Source: Bacillota bacterium (GTDB taxonomy: Bacteria > Bacillota > Clostridia > Acetivibrionales > DSM-1351). Taken from it: a stretch of DNA of 64,000 bases. Numbering within the stretch: position 1 is the stretch's first letter; each line of letters starts with the position of its first letter. The position numbers and the translations under genes are program-made. Under the pieces are notes generated by a model that made no database searches, was not told the origin of the DNA, and saw only the letters and a list, made by a program, of their open reading frames with translations. The DNA lies in the NCBI GenBank assembly GCA_023390335.1, contig JAEWCZ010000080.1, forward strand, positions 11,660 through 75,659, written 5' to 3'. This document shows, piece by piece, positions 25,660 through 34,614 of this stretch.

Positions 25660-26052
25660 GTGCAGAAAGCAAATAAGGAACAAGCACAACTGATAAAAGA
25701 GATCAGCAATGTAGATACAACAAAATGTATGAAGTGTGGAAAATGCTCTGCCTCATGTCCCTCTTACGAAGAAATGGATATCAGGCCACATCAGTTTGTA
25801 TCATATGTACAAAACAACATAGTAAATGAATTAATGGAAGCGACAAGCCTTTGGAAATGTCTTTCCTGTTTTGCTTGTGTTGAACGTTGTCCAAGAGATG
25901 TAAAGCCGGCAAGGCTGATTGAAGCAGTTCGATTAATGGTTATTCGTCAAAAAGGACAGAATTATCTGTTCCCCAATGAGATACCAGAACTCTTGGATGA
26001 AGAGGTTCCACAGCAGTTATTGGCAAGTGCGTTTCGTAAGTATAGTAAGTAA
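25660..26052 (+). CDS. hdrC: Heterodisulfide reductase subunit C-like ferredoxin
   Basis: 130 residues if GTG 25660 is used (AAGGGGG upstream); the ATG at 25639 overlaps hdrB and would add seven residues. Two [4Fe-4S] motifs: CMKCGKCSASCP and CLSCFACVERCP. The rest is helical. HdrC normally carries electrons between HdrA and HdrB. The gene lies between hdrB and hdrA. Confidence 0.88.
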   Translation: MQKANKEQAQLIKEISNVDTTKCMKCGKCSASCPSYEEMDIRPHQFVSYVQNNIVNELMEATSLWKCLSCFACVERCPRDVKPARLIEAVRLMVIRQKGQNYLFPNEIPELLDEEVPQQLLASAFRKYSK

Positions 26053-26075
26053 AAAAAGGTTTGGAGGTGAATTAA

Positions 26076-28061
26076 TTGCAAAGAATAGGAGTTTTTGTTT
26101 GTCATTGTGGGACAAATATAGCAGCAACTGTAGATGTTGAAAAAGTTGTAGAGTTGGCTAAAAAAGAACAAGGTGTGGTACATGCCGAAGAATATCAATA
26201 TATGTGTTCAGAAGCAGGTCAGAGTAAGATACGCGAAGCAATTAAAGAAAAGCAGCTGACGGGAGTAGTAGTTTGTGCGTGTTCCCCGCGTATGCATGAG
26301 AATACATTTAGAAAAGCGGCTGAAAAAGCTGGCTTAAATCCTTTTTTAGTTGAAATAGCCAATATCCGTGAGCATTGTTCATGGATTCATAAAGATAGAG
26401 AAGAAGCAACACAAAAAGCAGTTATTCTTGCAAGAGCAGCAATTGCAAAAGTAAATTTAAATACGCCACTTCAGGCAGGCGAAAGTAAAGTTGTAAAAAG
26501 AGCGCTAGTTATCGGTGGTGGAATTGCTGGTATTCAGACGGCAATTGATATCGCAGAGGCCGGATATGAAGTAGATATTGTTGAGAAAACTCCAAGTATT
26601 GGTGGGAGAATGTCCCAATTGGATAAAACATTCCCAACCCTAGACTGTTCTGCCTGTATACTGACACCAAAGATGGTAGAAGCAGCATCCCATGATAAGA
26701 TTACCATATATACTTACAGCGAAGTAGAGAAGGTAGCAGGCTTTGTAGGAGATTTCTTTGTAGATATACGTAAGAAAGCTCGCAGCGTTGACATGAGTAA
26801 ATGTACCGGATGTGGAGTTTGTATAGAAAAATGCCCTTCTAAAAAAGGAAAGAGCGAATTTAATAGAGGTTTGAGCAACCGAAGTGCTATATACACACCA
26901 TTCGCTCAAGCAATCCCTAATGTGCCAGTTATTGACAGGGAACAATGTACTAAATTCAAGACTGGTAAATGCGGAGTATGTGCAAAGGTTTGTGCGGCAG
27001 GAGCCATTGATTTCGATCAAAAAGATGTGATCATTACAGGAAATTATGGAGCTATAGTAGTTGCAACAGGTTTTGATACCATCAACTTAGATAAGTTTGA
27101 CGAGTATTCATATAACCAAAGTCCAGACGTTATTACATCTTTAGAATTTGAGCGTCTGACAAATGCAGCAGGTCCTACAAAAGGTAAATTAGTTCGTCTT
27201 TCGAATCATAAAAAGCCAAAGTCCGTAGCCTTTATTCAGTGTGTTGGTTCTCGTGATGTAACCTGTAGAGGAAAGAGCTATTGTTCAAAGATTTGCTGTA
27301 TGTATACTGCAAAGCATGCAATGCTTATAAAAGATAAGTATCCTGATATTGATGTACATGTATTTTACATTGATGTACGTACCCCAGGTAAGAATTTTGA
27401 TGAATTCTACAGAAGAGCAGTAGAAGAATACGGAGTGAATTATATCAAGGGTCAGGTAGGTAAGGTGGCAGAAGTAGATGGTCACTTGCTGGTACAGGCT
27501 GTTGATATGCTAGATAATAAGAGAATTATGCTCAATGTTGATATGGTAGTCCTTGCAACTGCTATTGAACCTGAACCTTCAGTTAGAGGACTGGCTACAA
27601 TGCTTACTGCCAGTATAGATACCAATAATTTCTTGACAGAGGCTCATCCAAAATTAAGACCAGTTGAGTCACCAACAGCAGGCGTATTTTTGTCAGGAGT
27701 ATGTCAAGGACCAAAGGATATCCCAGAAACTGTAGCACAGGCTGGAGCGGCAGCTGTTAAAGCAATAGGGCTATTGGCTAAAGATAAGTTAGTAACAAAT
27801 CCATGTGTAGCAAAAGCTAGTGAGCTTTTCTGTAATGGTTGCTCAAATTGTGAACACGTATGTCCATATGGGGCTATATCCTATCAGGATAAAGAGGTTA
27901 ACGATCATGGTGTACGAGAAACAAGAAGAGTAGCATTTGTAAATAGTGCCCTTTGTCAGGGGTGTGGAGCATGTACCGTTGTATGTCCTTCTGGAGCAAT
28001 GGATCTTCAAGGCTTCTCAAACCGACAAATTCTTGCGGAGGTAGATGCAATATGCAGATAG
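26076..28061 (+). CDS. hdrA: Heterodisulfide reductase subunit A, flavin electron-bifurcating core
   Basis: 661 residues from TTG 26076, with TTGGAGGTG upstream. N-terminal HdrA domain (IGVFVCHCGTNIA), thioredoxin-reductase-like FAD domain with GGGIAG at 147-152, an inserted ferredoxin starting C243 (CTGCGVCIEKCP) with a second cysteine group CGVCAKVC, and two C-terminal [4Fe-4S] motifs starting C586 and C627. HdrA houses the FAD that splits an electron pair between ferredoxin and the disulfide or CCG branch. The presence of both C-terminal clusters suggests the ferredoxin-linked, bifurcating type. Located between hdrC and flxD. Confidence 0.92.
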   Translation: MQRIGVFVCHCGTNIAATVDVEKVVELAKKEQGVVHAEEYQYMCSEAGQSKIREAIKEKQLTGVVVCACSPRMHENTFRKAAEKAGLNPFLVEIANIREHCSWIHKDREEATQKAVILARAAIAKVNLNTPLQAGESKVVKRALVIGGGIAGIQTAIDIAEAGYEVDIVEKTPSIGGRMSQLDKTFPTLDCSACILTPKMVEAASHDKITIYTYSEVEKVAGFVGDFFVDIRKKARSVDMSKCTGCGVCIEKCPSKKGKSEFNRGLSNRSAIYTPFAQAIPNVPVIDREQCTKFKTGKCGVCAKVCAAGAIDFDQKDVIITGNYGAIVVATGFDTINLDKFDEYSYNQSPDVITSLEFERLTNAAGPTKGKLVRLSNHKKPKSVAFIQCVGSRDVTCRGKSYCSKICCMYTAKHAMLIKDKYPDIDVHVFYIDVRTPGKNFDEFYRRAVEEYGVNYIKGQVGKVAEVDGHLLVQAVDMLDNKRIMLNVDMVVLATAIEPEPSVRGLATMLTASIDTNNFLTEAHPKLRPVESPTAGVFLSGVCQGPKDIPETVAQAGAAAVKAIGLLAKDKLVTNPCVAKASELFCNGCSNCEHVCPYGAISYQDKEVNDHGVRETRRVAFVNSALCQGCGACTVVCPSGAMDLQGFSNRQILAEVDAICR

Positions 28062-28492
28062 ATAATAAAGAATTCAAGCCCAAAATAGTTGCATTTTGCT
28101 GCAACTGGTGCAGTTATGCAGGTGCAGACCTTGCAGGAACAAGCCGACTTTCTTACCCTGCTGATGTAAAGATTATAAAAGTACCTTGCTCTTGCCGTGT
28201 GAATCCTATGTTCATGATGAGAGCGTTTGAAAAAGGTGCAGATGGAGTTATTCTATGTGGATGTCACCCAGGGGACTGTCACTACAGTACCGGTAACTAC
28301 TACACAAGAAGAAGAATGACACTGCTATTCTCAATGCTCGATTATTTGGGAGTAGAAAATGGACGTACTCGAGTTGAATGGGTATCAGCAGCAGAAGGTG
28401 TTAAATTCTCCACAGTTATGAACGAATTTGTAGAAAAGATTCATTCATTAGGTGAAAATGTGAGATTGGGGGATTTACGATGCAAAGAATGA
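28052..28492 (+). CDS. flxD: MvhD/FlxD [2Fe-2S] electron-transfer subunit
   Basis: 146 residues from ATG 28052, overlapping hdrA by 10 bp. VAFCCNWCSYAGADLAG, VPCSCRVNP and CGCHPGDCHY give the five-cysteine pattern of the MvhD family, which connects HdrA with its electron donor module. In methanogens the donor is a hydrogenase; here the next three genes supply Fe/S and NAD(P)H-flavin subunits. It overlaps the next gene by 13 bp, indicating tight coupling. Confidence 0.9.
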   Translation: MQIDNKEFKPKIVAFCCNWCSYAGADLAGTSRLSYPADVKIIKVPCSCRVNPMFMMRAFEKGADGVILCGCHPGDCHYSTGNYYTRRRMTLLFSMLDYLGVENGRTRVEWVSAAEGVKFSTVMNEFVEKIHSLGENVRLGDLRCKE

Positions 28493-29445
28493 TAGAACGA
28501 GCGAAAGAACTTCTCACTAATGGCAATGTGACTCGGGTTCTGGGATGGAAGAATGGCGATTTGGCGTACAATCCTGAACCGGCATATTTTAATAGCGCTG
28601 ACGAATTGGCTTTCTTTACATATAACGGTTTTTGCGGGGCAAACCTGAGTAAGTATATGATAGAAGCCAGTAAGCTAGATGGAAAGACACTAGTGTTCTT
28701 AAAACCATGTGATACCTATAGCTTTAATCAATTAATAAAAGAGCACAGAGTTAACAGAGAGAAAACCTACATCGTTGGTATTGGTTGCTCTGGAAACTAT
28801 AGTGTTGAAAAGATAAATAAAGCCGGTATAAAGGGTATAGAAAGTATTGAAATAGATGGTGGAAACCTAAAAGTACAGACAATCTATGGTCAGAAGACTA
28901 TCGCGATTAAGGATGCACTTATGGAGAGATGTACTGTCTGTAAGGGCAAAGACCACAAGATATTTGATGAATTAATAGAAATGAATGTCGCAGGTCAAAA
29001 CGAAGCTACTAACCGTTTTGATATGGTAGAAAAGCTGGAGGCTATGACCCCGGAAGAGCGCTTCACATTCTGGCAGGGTGAGTTGTCAAAGTGCATTAGG
29101 TGTAATGCTTGTAGAAATGTATGTCCGGCTTGTAGCTGTAAGAAATGTGTATTTGATAGTAATAACTTTGATTCTGCACAGAAGTCTAATGTTGATAGCT
29201 TTGAAGAAAAGATGTTTCACATAATACGTGCATTCCACGTAACCGGTCGTTGCACAGATTGTGGTGAATGTAGCAGAGTGTGTCCACAAGGCATACCACT
29301 GCACTTACTGAACAGAAAGTTTATCAAGGATATTAATGAGTTTTATGGAGAATTTCAGGCGGGTGAAGATGCGGAAAGCAAAGGACCTTTGACTAGCTTT
29401 ACACTTGATGATGTAGAACCTAGTATTGTTGGAGAAAGGAGATAG
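28480..29445 (+). CDS. Flx-module iron-sulfur subunit (FlxC-like)
   Basis: 321 residues. The first 140 residues resemble F420-hydrogenase beta (FrhB) type folds: LAFFTYNGFCGANLSKYMIEA, KPCDTYSFNQLIKEH, GIGCSGNYS. A cysteine pair CTVCKG follows, then two ferredoxin motifs CIRCNACRNVCPACSC and CTDCGECSRVCP. In FlxABCD-HdrABC systems two such Fe/S subunits sit between the NADH flavoprotein and FlxD. The exact FlxB/FlxC naming is uncertain. Cytoplasmic; no signal or membrane segment. Confidence 0.8.
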   Translation: MQRMIERAKELLTNGNVTRVLGWKNGDLAYNPEPAYFNSADELAFFTYNGFCGANLSKYMIEASKLDGKTLVFLKPCDTYSFNQLIKEHRVNREKTYIVGIGCSGNYSVEKINKAGIKGIESIEIDGGNLKVQTIYGQKTIAIKDALMERCTVCKGKDHKIFDELIEMNVAGQNEATNRFDMVEKLEAMTPEERFTFWQGELSKCIRCNACRNVCPACSCKKCVFDSNNFDSAQKSNVDSFEEKMFHIIRAFHVTGRCTDCGECSRVCPQGIPLHLLNRKFIKDINEFYGEFQAGEDAESKGPLTSFTLDDVEPSIVGERR

Positions 29446-29448
29446 GGT

Positions 29449-30474
29449 ATGTATAAGATAGCGAAAAATCAATTGCAAACGTTATTTACTGTCATTGCAA
29501 ATACTAAGAATGTATATTTGCCAGTAAAAAAGTCTAACCAGGTAAATTATGGACTTTGGTTACAGGATGCAGAAGTGGATTTGGATACCTTAAAGACCGT
29601 TAAATCTCCAAAAGACTTCTTTTTCCCACAAAGCGAAACCCTATATAACTGCCATAAGGAAGACGGAAAGATAGTAATCAATCCAACTGAATTAACAAAT
29701 CAACCTTTTGTAGTTTTTGGAGTGAAAGCATGTGATATTAAAGCAATAGAAATACTTGATAAGGTATTTTTAAGTGAACCCATAGATACCTATTATGCAG
29801 CTCGCAGAGAGCATGGAATAGTAGTGTCTATGGCATGTCATGAACCCGATGAAACCTGTTTCTGCAATGTGTTTGGTGCAGATGCAAGTACTCCTGCAGG
29901 AGATGTTGTGGTATGGCAGGTTGAAGATTCGATGTACTGGAAGGCACTTACCGAGAAGGGTGAGTCACTTACAAAAGAAGTTATTAGTCTTTTAGAAAAA
30001 GTATCAGATACATCACCGGTAGAAAAAGAACAAGCTGCCATTAAGGAAATCATTGAAAAACTACCATATAGCCATTTGGATATGAGCAAATTCACTCCAG
30101 ATGCGTTGGACGAAATGTTTAATTCTCCAAAGTGGGAACAGCTATTTAAGGCTTGTCTGGCATGTGGTACCTGCACTTTTGTATGTCCTACCTGCCAATG
30201 CTATGACATTAAAGATTATAATACCGGAAAAGGTGTGCAAAGATTCCGCTGCTGGGATTCGTGCATGTACTCTGATTTTACAATGATGGCCCATGGGAAT
30301 CCCCGTACCAGCCAGTTGCAGAGGTTCCGTCAACGCTTTATGCACAAGTTGATATACTTTCCTGCAAATAACGATGGTATATACTCCTGTGTTGGTTGTG
30401 GGCGTTGCGTAAGCAAGTGTCCAGCATCACAAAATATTGTTAAGGTTATAAAAAGTTTGGGGGGTGAAAGGTAA
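29449..30474 (+). CDS. Flx-module iron-sulfur subunit (FlxB/AsrA-like)
   Basis: 341 residues. The N-terminal 200 residues match the sulfite reductase subunit A (AsrA)-like domain: VYLPVKKSNQVNYGLW, FFFPQSETLYN, FVVFGVKACDIKAIEILDKVF. Two ferredoxin motifs follow: CLACGTCTFVCPTCQC and CVGCGRCVSKCPAS. It overlaps the start of flxA by one base. In AsrAB the same kind of protein pairs with an NADH flavoprotein like the next gene, which supports an NADH entry path. Confidence 0.85.
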   Translation: MYKIAKNQLQTLFTVIANTKNVYLPVKKSNQVNYGLWLQDAEVDLDTLKTVKSPKDFFFPQSETLYNCHKEDGKIVINPTELTNQPFVVFGVKACDIKAIEILDKVFLSEPIDTYYAARREHGIVVSMACHEPDETCFCNVFGADASTPAGDVVVWQVEDSMYWKALTEKGESLTKEVISLLEKVSDTSPVEKEQAAIKEIIEKLPYSHLDMSKFTPDALDEMFNSPKWEQLFKACLACGTCTFVCPTCQCYDIKDYNTGKGVQRFRCWDSCMYSDFTMMAHGNPRTSQLQRFRQRFMHKLIYFPANNDGIYSCVGCGRCVSKCPASQNIVKVIKSLGGER

Positions 30475-31322
30475 TGTGTAATTGTGGAGGAAATCACAAA
30501 CCAGATTCGTTGATTCCACTAATTGGTGTAGTTACTGATATTCGAACTGAAACTCCAGATGTTAAGACCTTCCGAGTTGTGAATAGAGAAGGTAAAAAGT
30601 TATTTGAGCATTTACCCGGTCAGTGTGCTATGGTTTCTGTTCCAGGCGTAGGAGAGGCTATGTTTTCCATTACTTCTTCACCGACTAATAAAGAGTTTCA
30701 GGAATTTAGCGTTAAACGCTGCGGAACATTAACAGATTATCTCCACGCTATGGAGGTTGGAGAGGAAATAACAGTTCGTGGACCATATGGAAATGCATTT
30801 CCTGTTGAAACTGCATTAAAAGGTGAAAATCTTCTTTTCATCGCAGGTGGAATAGGTCTCGCACCTCTCAGGTCAGTCATTAATTATGTAATAGATAATA
30901 GAGAGAACTATGGAAGTGTTGACATTTTATATGGATCACGTTCAGCAGATGACCTGGTTCAGTTAAAAGAGATACAAGAGGTTTGGTGCAAAACAGAAGG
31001 TGTAAATGTTCACTTAACGATAGATAGAGAGCAAGAGGGGTGGAATGGCCATGTCGGATTTGTACCCAGCTATCTGAAAGAACTGGAACTAACTACAGAT
31101 AAGACTGTTTTGGTTTGCGGACCACCGATAATGATTAAATTTGTTTTAGCTGCACTGGAAGAAATGGGCTTCAATAAAACACAGGTTTATACAACCTTGG
31201 AACTAAGAATGAAATGTGGTGTGGGAAAATGCGGGCGCTGTAATATCGGATCAAAATATGTATGCAAAGATGGGCCGGTATTTAGATGCGATGAAATTGA
31301 TGAGCTGCCACCGGAATATTAA
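30474..31322 (+). CDS. flxA: NAD(P)H-oxidising FAD/[2Fe-2S] subunit (FlxA-like)
   Basis: 282 residues. Ferredoxin-NADP reductase family: an FAD-binding barrel with MFSITSSP, an NAD(P)-binding fold with FIAGGIGLAPLRS and LVCGPPIMIKF, and a C-terminal [2Fe-2S] motif (CGVGKCGRCNIGSKYVC). Similar to AsrB and PyrK. I expect it to take hydride from NADH and feed the two Fe/S subunits, FlxD and HdrA. It closes the Flx part; a 67-bp gap follows before the fumarate reductase genes. Confidence 0.88.
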   Translation: MCNCGGNHKPDSLIPLIGVVTDIRTETPDVKTFRVVNREGKKLFEHLPGQCAMVSVPGVGEAMFSITSSPTNKEFQEFSVKRCGTLTDYLHAMEVGEEITVRGPYGNAFPVETALKGENLLFIAGGIGLAPLRSVINYVIDNRENYGSVDILYGSRSADDLVQLKEIQEVWCKTEGVNVHLTIDREQEGWNGHVGFVPSYLKELELTTDKTVLVCGPPIMIKFVLAALEEMGFNKTQVYTTLELRMKCGVGKCGRCNIGSKYVCKDGPVFRCDEIDELPPEY

Positions 31323-31389
31323 ATTAGTGCAATGTGTTATGGAGCAATTTAAAAAGTTCCAATGAATATATATTAGGAGGAAAAAGAAG

Positions 31390-32064
31390 ATGCAGGAAAT
31401 GGTCAACGTATTTTTATATGGCAAAAAGTACACAGTGCCAGCAGACCTCACCATCATGACAGCTATGGAATATGCAGGCTATAGACTTGTAAGAGGATGT
31501 GGATGTCGTCATGGGTTTTGCGGTGCATGTGCAACAATTTATAGAATAAAAGGAAATAATGAAATAAAGACTTGTCTGGCTTGTCAGACACAGGTAGTGG
31601 ATGGTATGTATGTGGCTAGTCTCCCATTCTTTCCGACAGATAAGAGAAACTATAATATAGAAGAAATAAGACCGGAACAAAAGATTATGATGGAGTTATA
31701 TCCTGAGTTATACAGTTGTATAGGCTGTAACGCTTGTACAAAGGGATGTTCTCAGAGCATAAATGTAATGCAATATATTGCTTACGCTCAAAGAGGTGAG
31801 TTTGAAAAATGTGCAGAGGAGTCCTTTGACTGCGTAAACTGTGGTATATGTACTTCCAGATGTCCAGCTGGTATTTCACATCCAATGGTAGGGCTACTGG
31901 CACGCAGACTGACAGGAAAATACATTGCACCAAAAACCGAGCATCTCAAAAACCGTGTGGAAGATATCAATAAAGGTGCATTTGATGACCTGATTGCCAA
32001 GATTATGGAAAAACCAATTGAAGAAATGAAAGAACTATATAACAAAAGAGATATTGAGGCATAG
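31390..32064 (+). CDS. frdB: Fumarate reductase iron-sulfur subunit (no CCG or quinone site)
   Basis: 224 residues with an AGGAGG site. An N-terminal [2Fe-2S] domain (VNVFLYGKKYTVPADLTIMTAMEY, then C37, C39, C44, C47 in GCGCRHGFCGAC, and CLAC) is followed by two [4Fe-4S] motifs, CIGCNACTKGC and CVNCGICTSRCP. Classical FrdB has a [3Fe-4S] site and a membrane partner; here both C-terminal sites have full cysteine sets and no membrane anchor gene is present. TfrB of methanogens adds a CCG domain at its C-terminus; this protein ends before that, and HdrB could supply it. Confidence 0.82.
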   Translation: MQEMVNVFLYGKKYTVPADLTIMTAMEYAGYRLVRGCGCRHGFCGACATIYRIKGNNEIKTCLACQTQVVDGMYVASLPFFPTDKRNYNIEEIRPEQKIMMELYPELYSCIGCNACTKGCSQSINVMQYIAYAQRGEFEKCAEESFDCVNCGICTSRCPAGISHPMVGLLARRLTGKYIAPKTEHLKNRVEDINKGAFDDLIAKIMEKPIEEMKELYNKRDIEA

Positions 32065-32076
32065 GAGGGGAAAAGT

Positions 32077-33672
32077 ATGTTTACAGCAGAAATGTTGGAG
32101 TCTATAAAGAAAGTAGAAGCAACTAGAGCAGAAAGAATGGGTTCTGAGCCAAGAAGAATGACCGCTGAAGAAAAAGATACTCTTCTTCGCCAATATCATC
32201 CGGACTTCAGAGAAGATGGATTTTCAATTATCCAAATTGGACCCAACAAGGGTGAAAAGGCACCAGTAGAGCTTGGTACATTACTCCACTCCAATAGTAG
32301 AATCAAGGATGAAAATATTGATCTGACAAAAATAGATTATGATGTGGATGTATTGGTTATCGGTGGCGGTGGTGCCGGTTCATCAGCAGCTATTGAAGCT
32401 AATGAGAGCGGAGCAAATGTTATGATAGTCACAAAGCTTCGTATTGGTGATGCCAACACTATGATGGCCGAAGGTGGAATTCAGGCTGCAGACAAAGAAA
32501 ATGACTCTCCACAGCAGCATTATTTGGACGCTTTTGGAGGCGGCCACTTTGCAGCTAGACCAGAACTATTAAAGAGACTGGTTATGGAAGCTCCGGACGC
32601 TATTGCTTGGCTCAATAATCTGGGGGTAATGTTTGATAAACATAAAGATGGAACAATGGTTACTACCCATGGAGGTGGTACTTCCAGAAAGAGAATGCAT
32701 GCTTGTAAGGACTATTCTGGGGCGGAAATCATGCGAGTTCTTCGTGATGAAGTAATTAACCGAGGTATTCCTGTAGTAGATTTTACAGCAGCGGTTGAAT
32801 TGATTTTGGATAAGGATGGTCAGGCTGCAGGTGCTGTACTTCAGAATATGGAGACAGGAGAGTATTTAGTGGCAAAAGCCAAGACCGTTATTATAGCAAC
32901 TGGAGGAGCCGGAAGACTTCATTATCAAAACTTTCCTACCTCGAACCACTATGGAGCAACGGCTGATGGCTTAGTAATGGGATACCGTGCAGGAGCGCCT
33001 CTTTTATATCAGGATACTATTCAATACCATCCAACAGGAGTTGCTTATCCTATACAGATTTTCGGAGCTTTAGTAACAGAAAAAGTACGTTCATTAGGTG
33101 CTATGCTTGTTAATATAGATGGAGAAGCATTTATGCATCCATTGGAAACTCGTGATGTTTCAGCGGCTTCAATTATCCGTGAGTGCAGTGACAAGGGAAA
33201 AGGCGTTCCTACACCGACAGATGGTATGGGCGTATGGCTGGATACACCAATGATTGAGATGATTCATGGGGAAGGTACTATTGAAAAGCGTATACCTGCT
33301 ATGCTTCGTATGTATCTTAACTATAACATTGATATGAGAAAAAACCCTATTTTAATATATCCTACTCTCCATTACCAAAATGGCGGTCTTGAAATAAACG
33401 GAGACGGTTTTACAAAGGCAATTGATAATCTATTAGTTGCGGGTGAAGCAGTTGGAGGAATCCATGGAAGAAACCGCCTAATGGGGAATTCATTGCTAGA
33501 CATCATTGTATTCGGAAGAAATGCAGGAAAAGCGGCAGCTAAAAAGAGCAAGGATGTTTCTTTGGGTGAGCTTTCACTAGAACATTTAAATAGCTATGCA
33601 AAGGAATTGGAAGCTGCGGGGATTGAAACAGGTACTGTATCACCAAAGCTACTTCCAAAGTATACCAGATAA
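32077..33672 (+). CDS. frdA: Fumarate reductase / succinate dehydrogenase flavoprotein
   Basis: 531 residues. An N-terminal extension of about 85 residues precedes the FAD-binding GGGGAG at 96-101. The family motifs are present: MAEGGIQAA, QYHPTG (H318), and GEAVGGIHGRNRLMGNS near the end. The histidine that normally links FAD covalently (SHT in E. coli FrdA) is N127 here (DANTMMAEGG), so FAD is probably held non-covalently. That is known to favour fumarate reduction over succinate oxidation. No signal peptide. The neighbouring fumarase genes and Frd Fe/S subunit argue against L-aspartate oxidase. Confidence 0.88.
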   Translation: MFTAEMLESIKKVEATRAERMGSEPRRMTAEEKDTLLRQYHPDFREDGFSIIQIGPNKGEKAPVELGTLLHSNSRIKDENIDLTKIDYDVDVLVIGGGGAGSSAAIEANESGANVMIVTKLRIGDANTMMAEGGIQAADKENDSPQQHYLDAFGGGHFAARPELLKRLVMEAPDAIAWLNNLGVMFDKHKDGTMVTTHGGGTSRKRMHACKDYSGAEIMRVLRDEVINRGIPVVDFTAAVELILDKDGQAAGAVLQNMETGEYLVAKAKTVIIATGGAGRLHYQNFPTSNHYGATADGLVMGYRAGAPLLYQDTIQYHPTGVAYPIQIFGALVTEKVRSLGAMLVNIDGEAFMHPLETRDVSAASIIRECSDKGKGVPTPTDGMGVWLDTPMIEMIHGEGTIEKRIPAMLRMYLNYNIDMRKNPILIYPTLHYQNGGLEINGDGFTKAIDNLLVAGEAVGGIHGRNRLMGNSLLDIIVFGRNAGKAAAKKSKDVSLGELSLEHLNSYAKELEAAGIETGTVSPKLLPKYTR

Positions 33673-33770
33673 ATTTTTAGGGCGGAGCTACTTATATCAC
33701 TACAACCAACTACTACATGAAATATTTTACAGTTCATACAAAAACCTATAATTAAGGAAGGAAACTAAAA

Positions 33771-34613
33771 ATGCGCGAAATATCTACAGAGCAAATTATA
33801 GATGTTGTTAAACGTTTGTGTATTGAAGCAAATCAAAAACTACCTAGTGATATAAAAGCATGTATTAAGAAGTGCAGAGAGAGCGAAGATGGTGAAATTG
33901 CACAGGACATTCTGGACAAAATTATTACTAACTATGAAATTGCAGAGTCAGAAAATGTGCCTATTTGCCAAGATACTGGAATGGCATGTGTTTTCATGGA
34001 AATTGGTCAGGATGTACATATCACAGGTCAAAATCTTGCAGATGCTGTGAATGAAGGGGTACGCCAAGGCTATGCTGAAGGCTATCTGCGAAAATCAGTA
34101 GTAAAAGATCCTGTAAGACGCGGTAACACAGGGGACAATACGCCTGCTATACTATATACAGAAATAGTTAATGGTGATCAGATTAAGATTACAGTTGGGC
34201 CTAAGGGCTTTGGTAGTGAAAATATGAGCGCTATCCGTATGTTTAAGCCATCAGCAGGAATTCAAGGAATTAAAGATTTCATTCTTGAAACGGTAGAAAA
34301 TGCAGGTCCAAATCCATGCCCTCCTATGGTAGTGGGCGTTGGAATAGGTGGAACTTTTGACAAAGCAGCATTATTAGCAAAGAAGGCTTTGATGAGAAAC
34401 GTAGATATTCCAAATGACGACCCATATTATGCGGAACTGGAAGTTGAAATGCTAGATAAAATCAATAAGCTAGGGATTGGCCCACAGGGCTTTGGTGGAA
34501 AAACCACAGCTTTAGCAGTAATGGTAGAAACAATGCCAACCCATATTGCCGGTATGCCATGTGCAATTAATATTAATTGTCATGTTACACGACATAAAAC
34601 GGAGGTGATCTGA
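33771..34613 (+). CDS. fumA: Fumarate hydratase class I, alpha subunit
   Basis: 280 residues with GGAAGGAAAC upstream. NVPICQDTGMACVF carries a cluster cysteine; NPCPPMVVGVGIGGTFDKAALLAKKAL and GPQGFGGKTTALAVMVE are family signatures of the [4Fe-4S] fumarase/tartrate dehydratase alpha chain. It interconverts malate and fumarate. The gene follows the fumarate reductase pair by about 100 bp and the beta subunit starts 1 bp after its stop, so malate can be dehydrated and then reduced to succinate by products of the same operon. Confidence 0.93.
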   Translation: MREISTEQIIDVVKRLCIEANQKLPSDIKACIKKCRESEDGEIAQDILDKIITNYEIAESENVPICQDTGMACVFMEIGQDVHITGQNLADAVNEGVRQGYAEGYLRKSVVKDPVRRGNTGDNTPAILYTEIVNGDQIKITVGPKGFGSENMSAIRMFKPSAGIQGIKDFILETVENAGPNPCPPMVVGVGIGGTFDKAALLAKKALMRNVDIPNDDPYYAELEVEMLDKINKLGIGPQGFGGKTTALAVMVETMPTHIAGMPCAININCHVTRHKTEVI

Positions 34614-34614
34614 T

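Noticed and set aside
28480..30474. Anaerobic sulfite reductase (AsrABC)
   Set aside because: The AsrA- and AsrB-like proteins are present, but no siroheme AsrC gene follows and the context is HdrABC plus MvhD.
32077..33672. The flavoprotein as L-aspartate oxidase (NadB)
   Set aside because: NadB also lacks covalent FAD, but nadA and nadC are absent and the gene lies between a fumarate reductase Fe/S subunit and fumarase.
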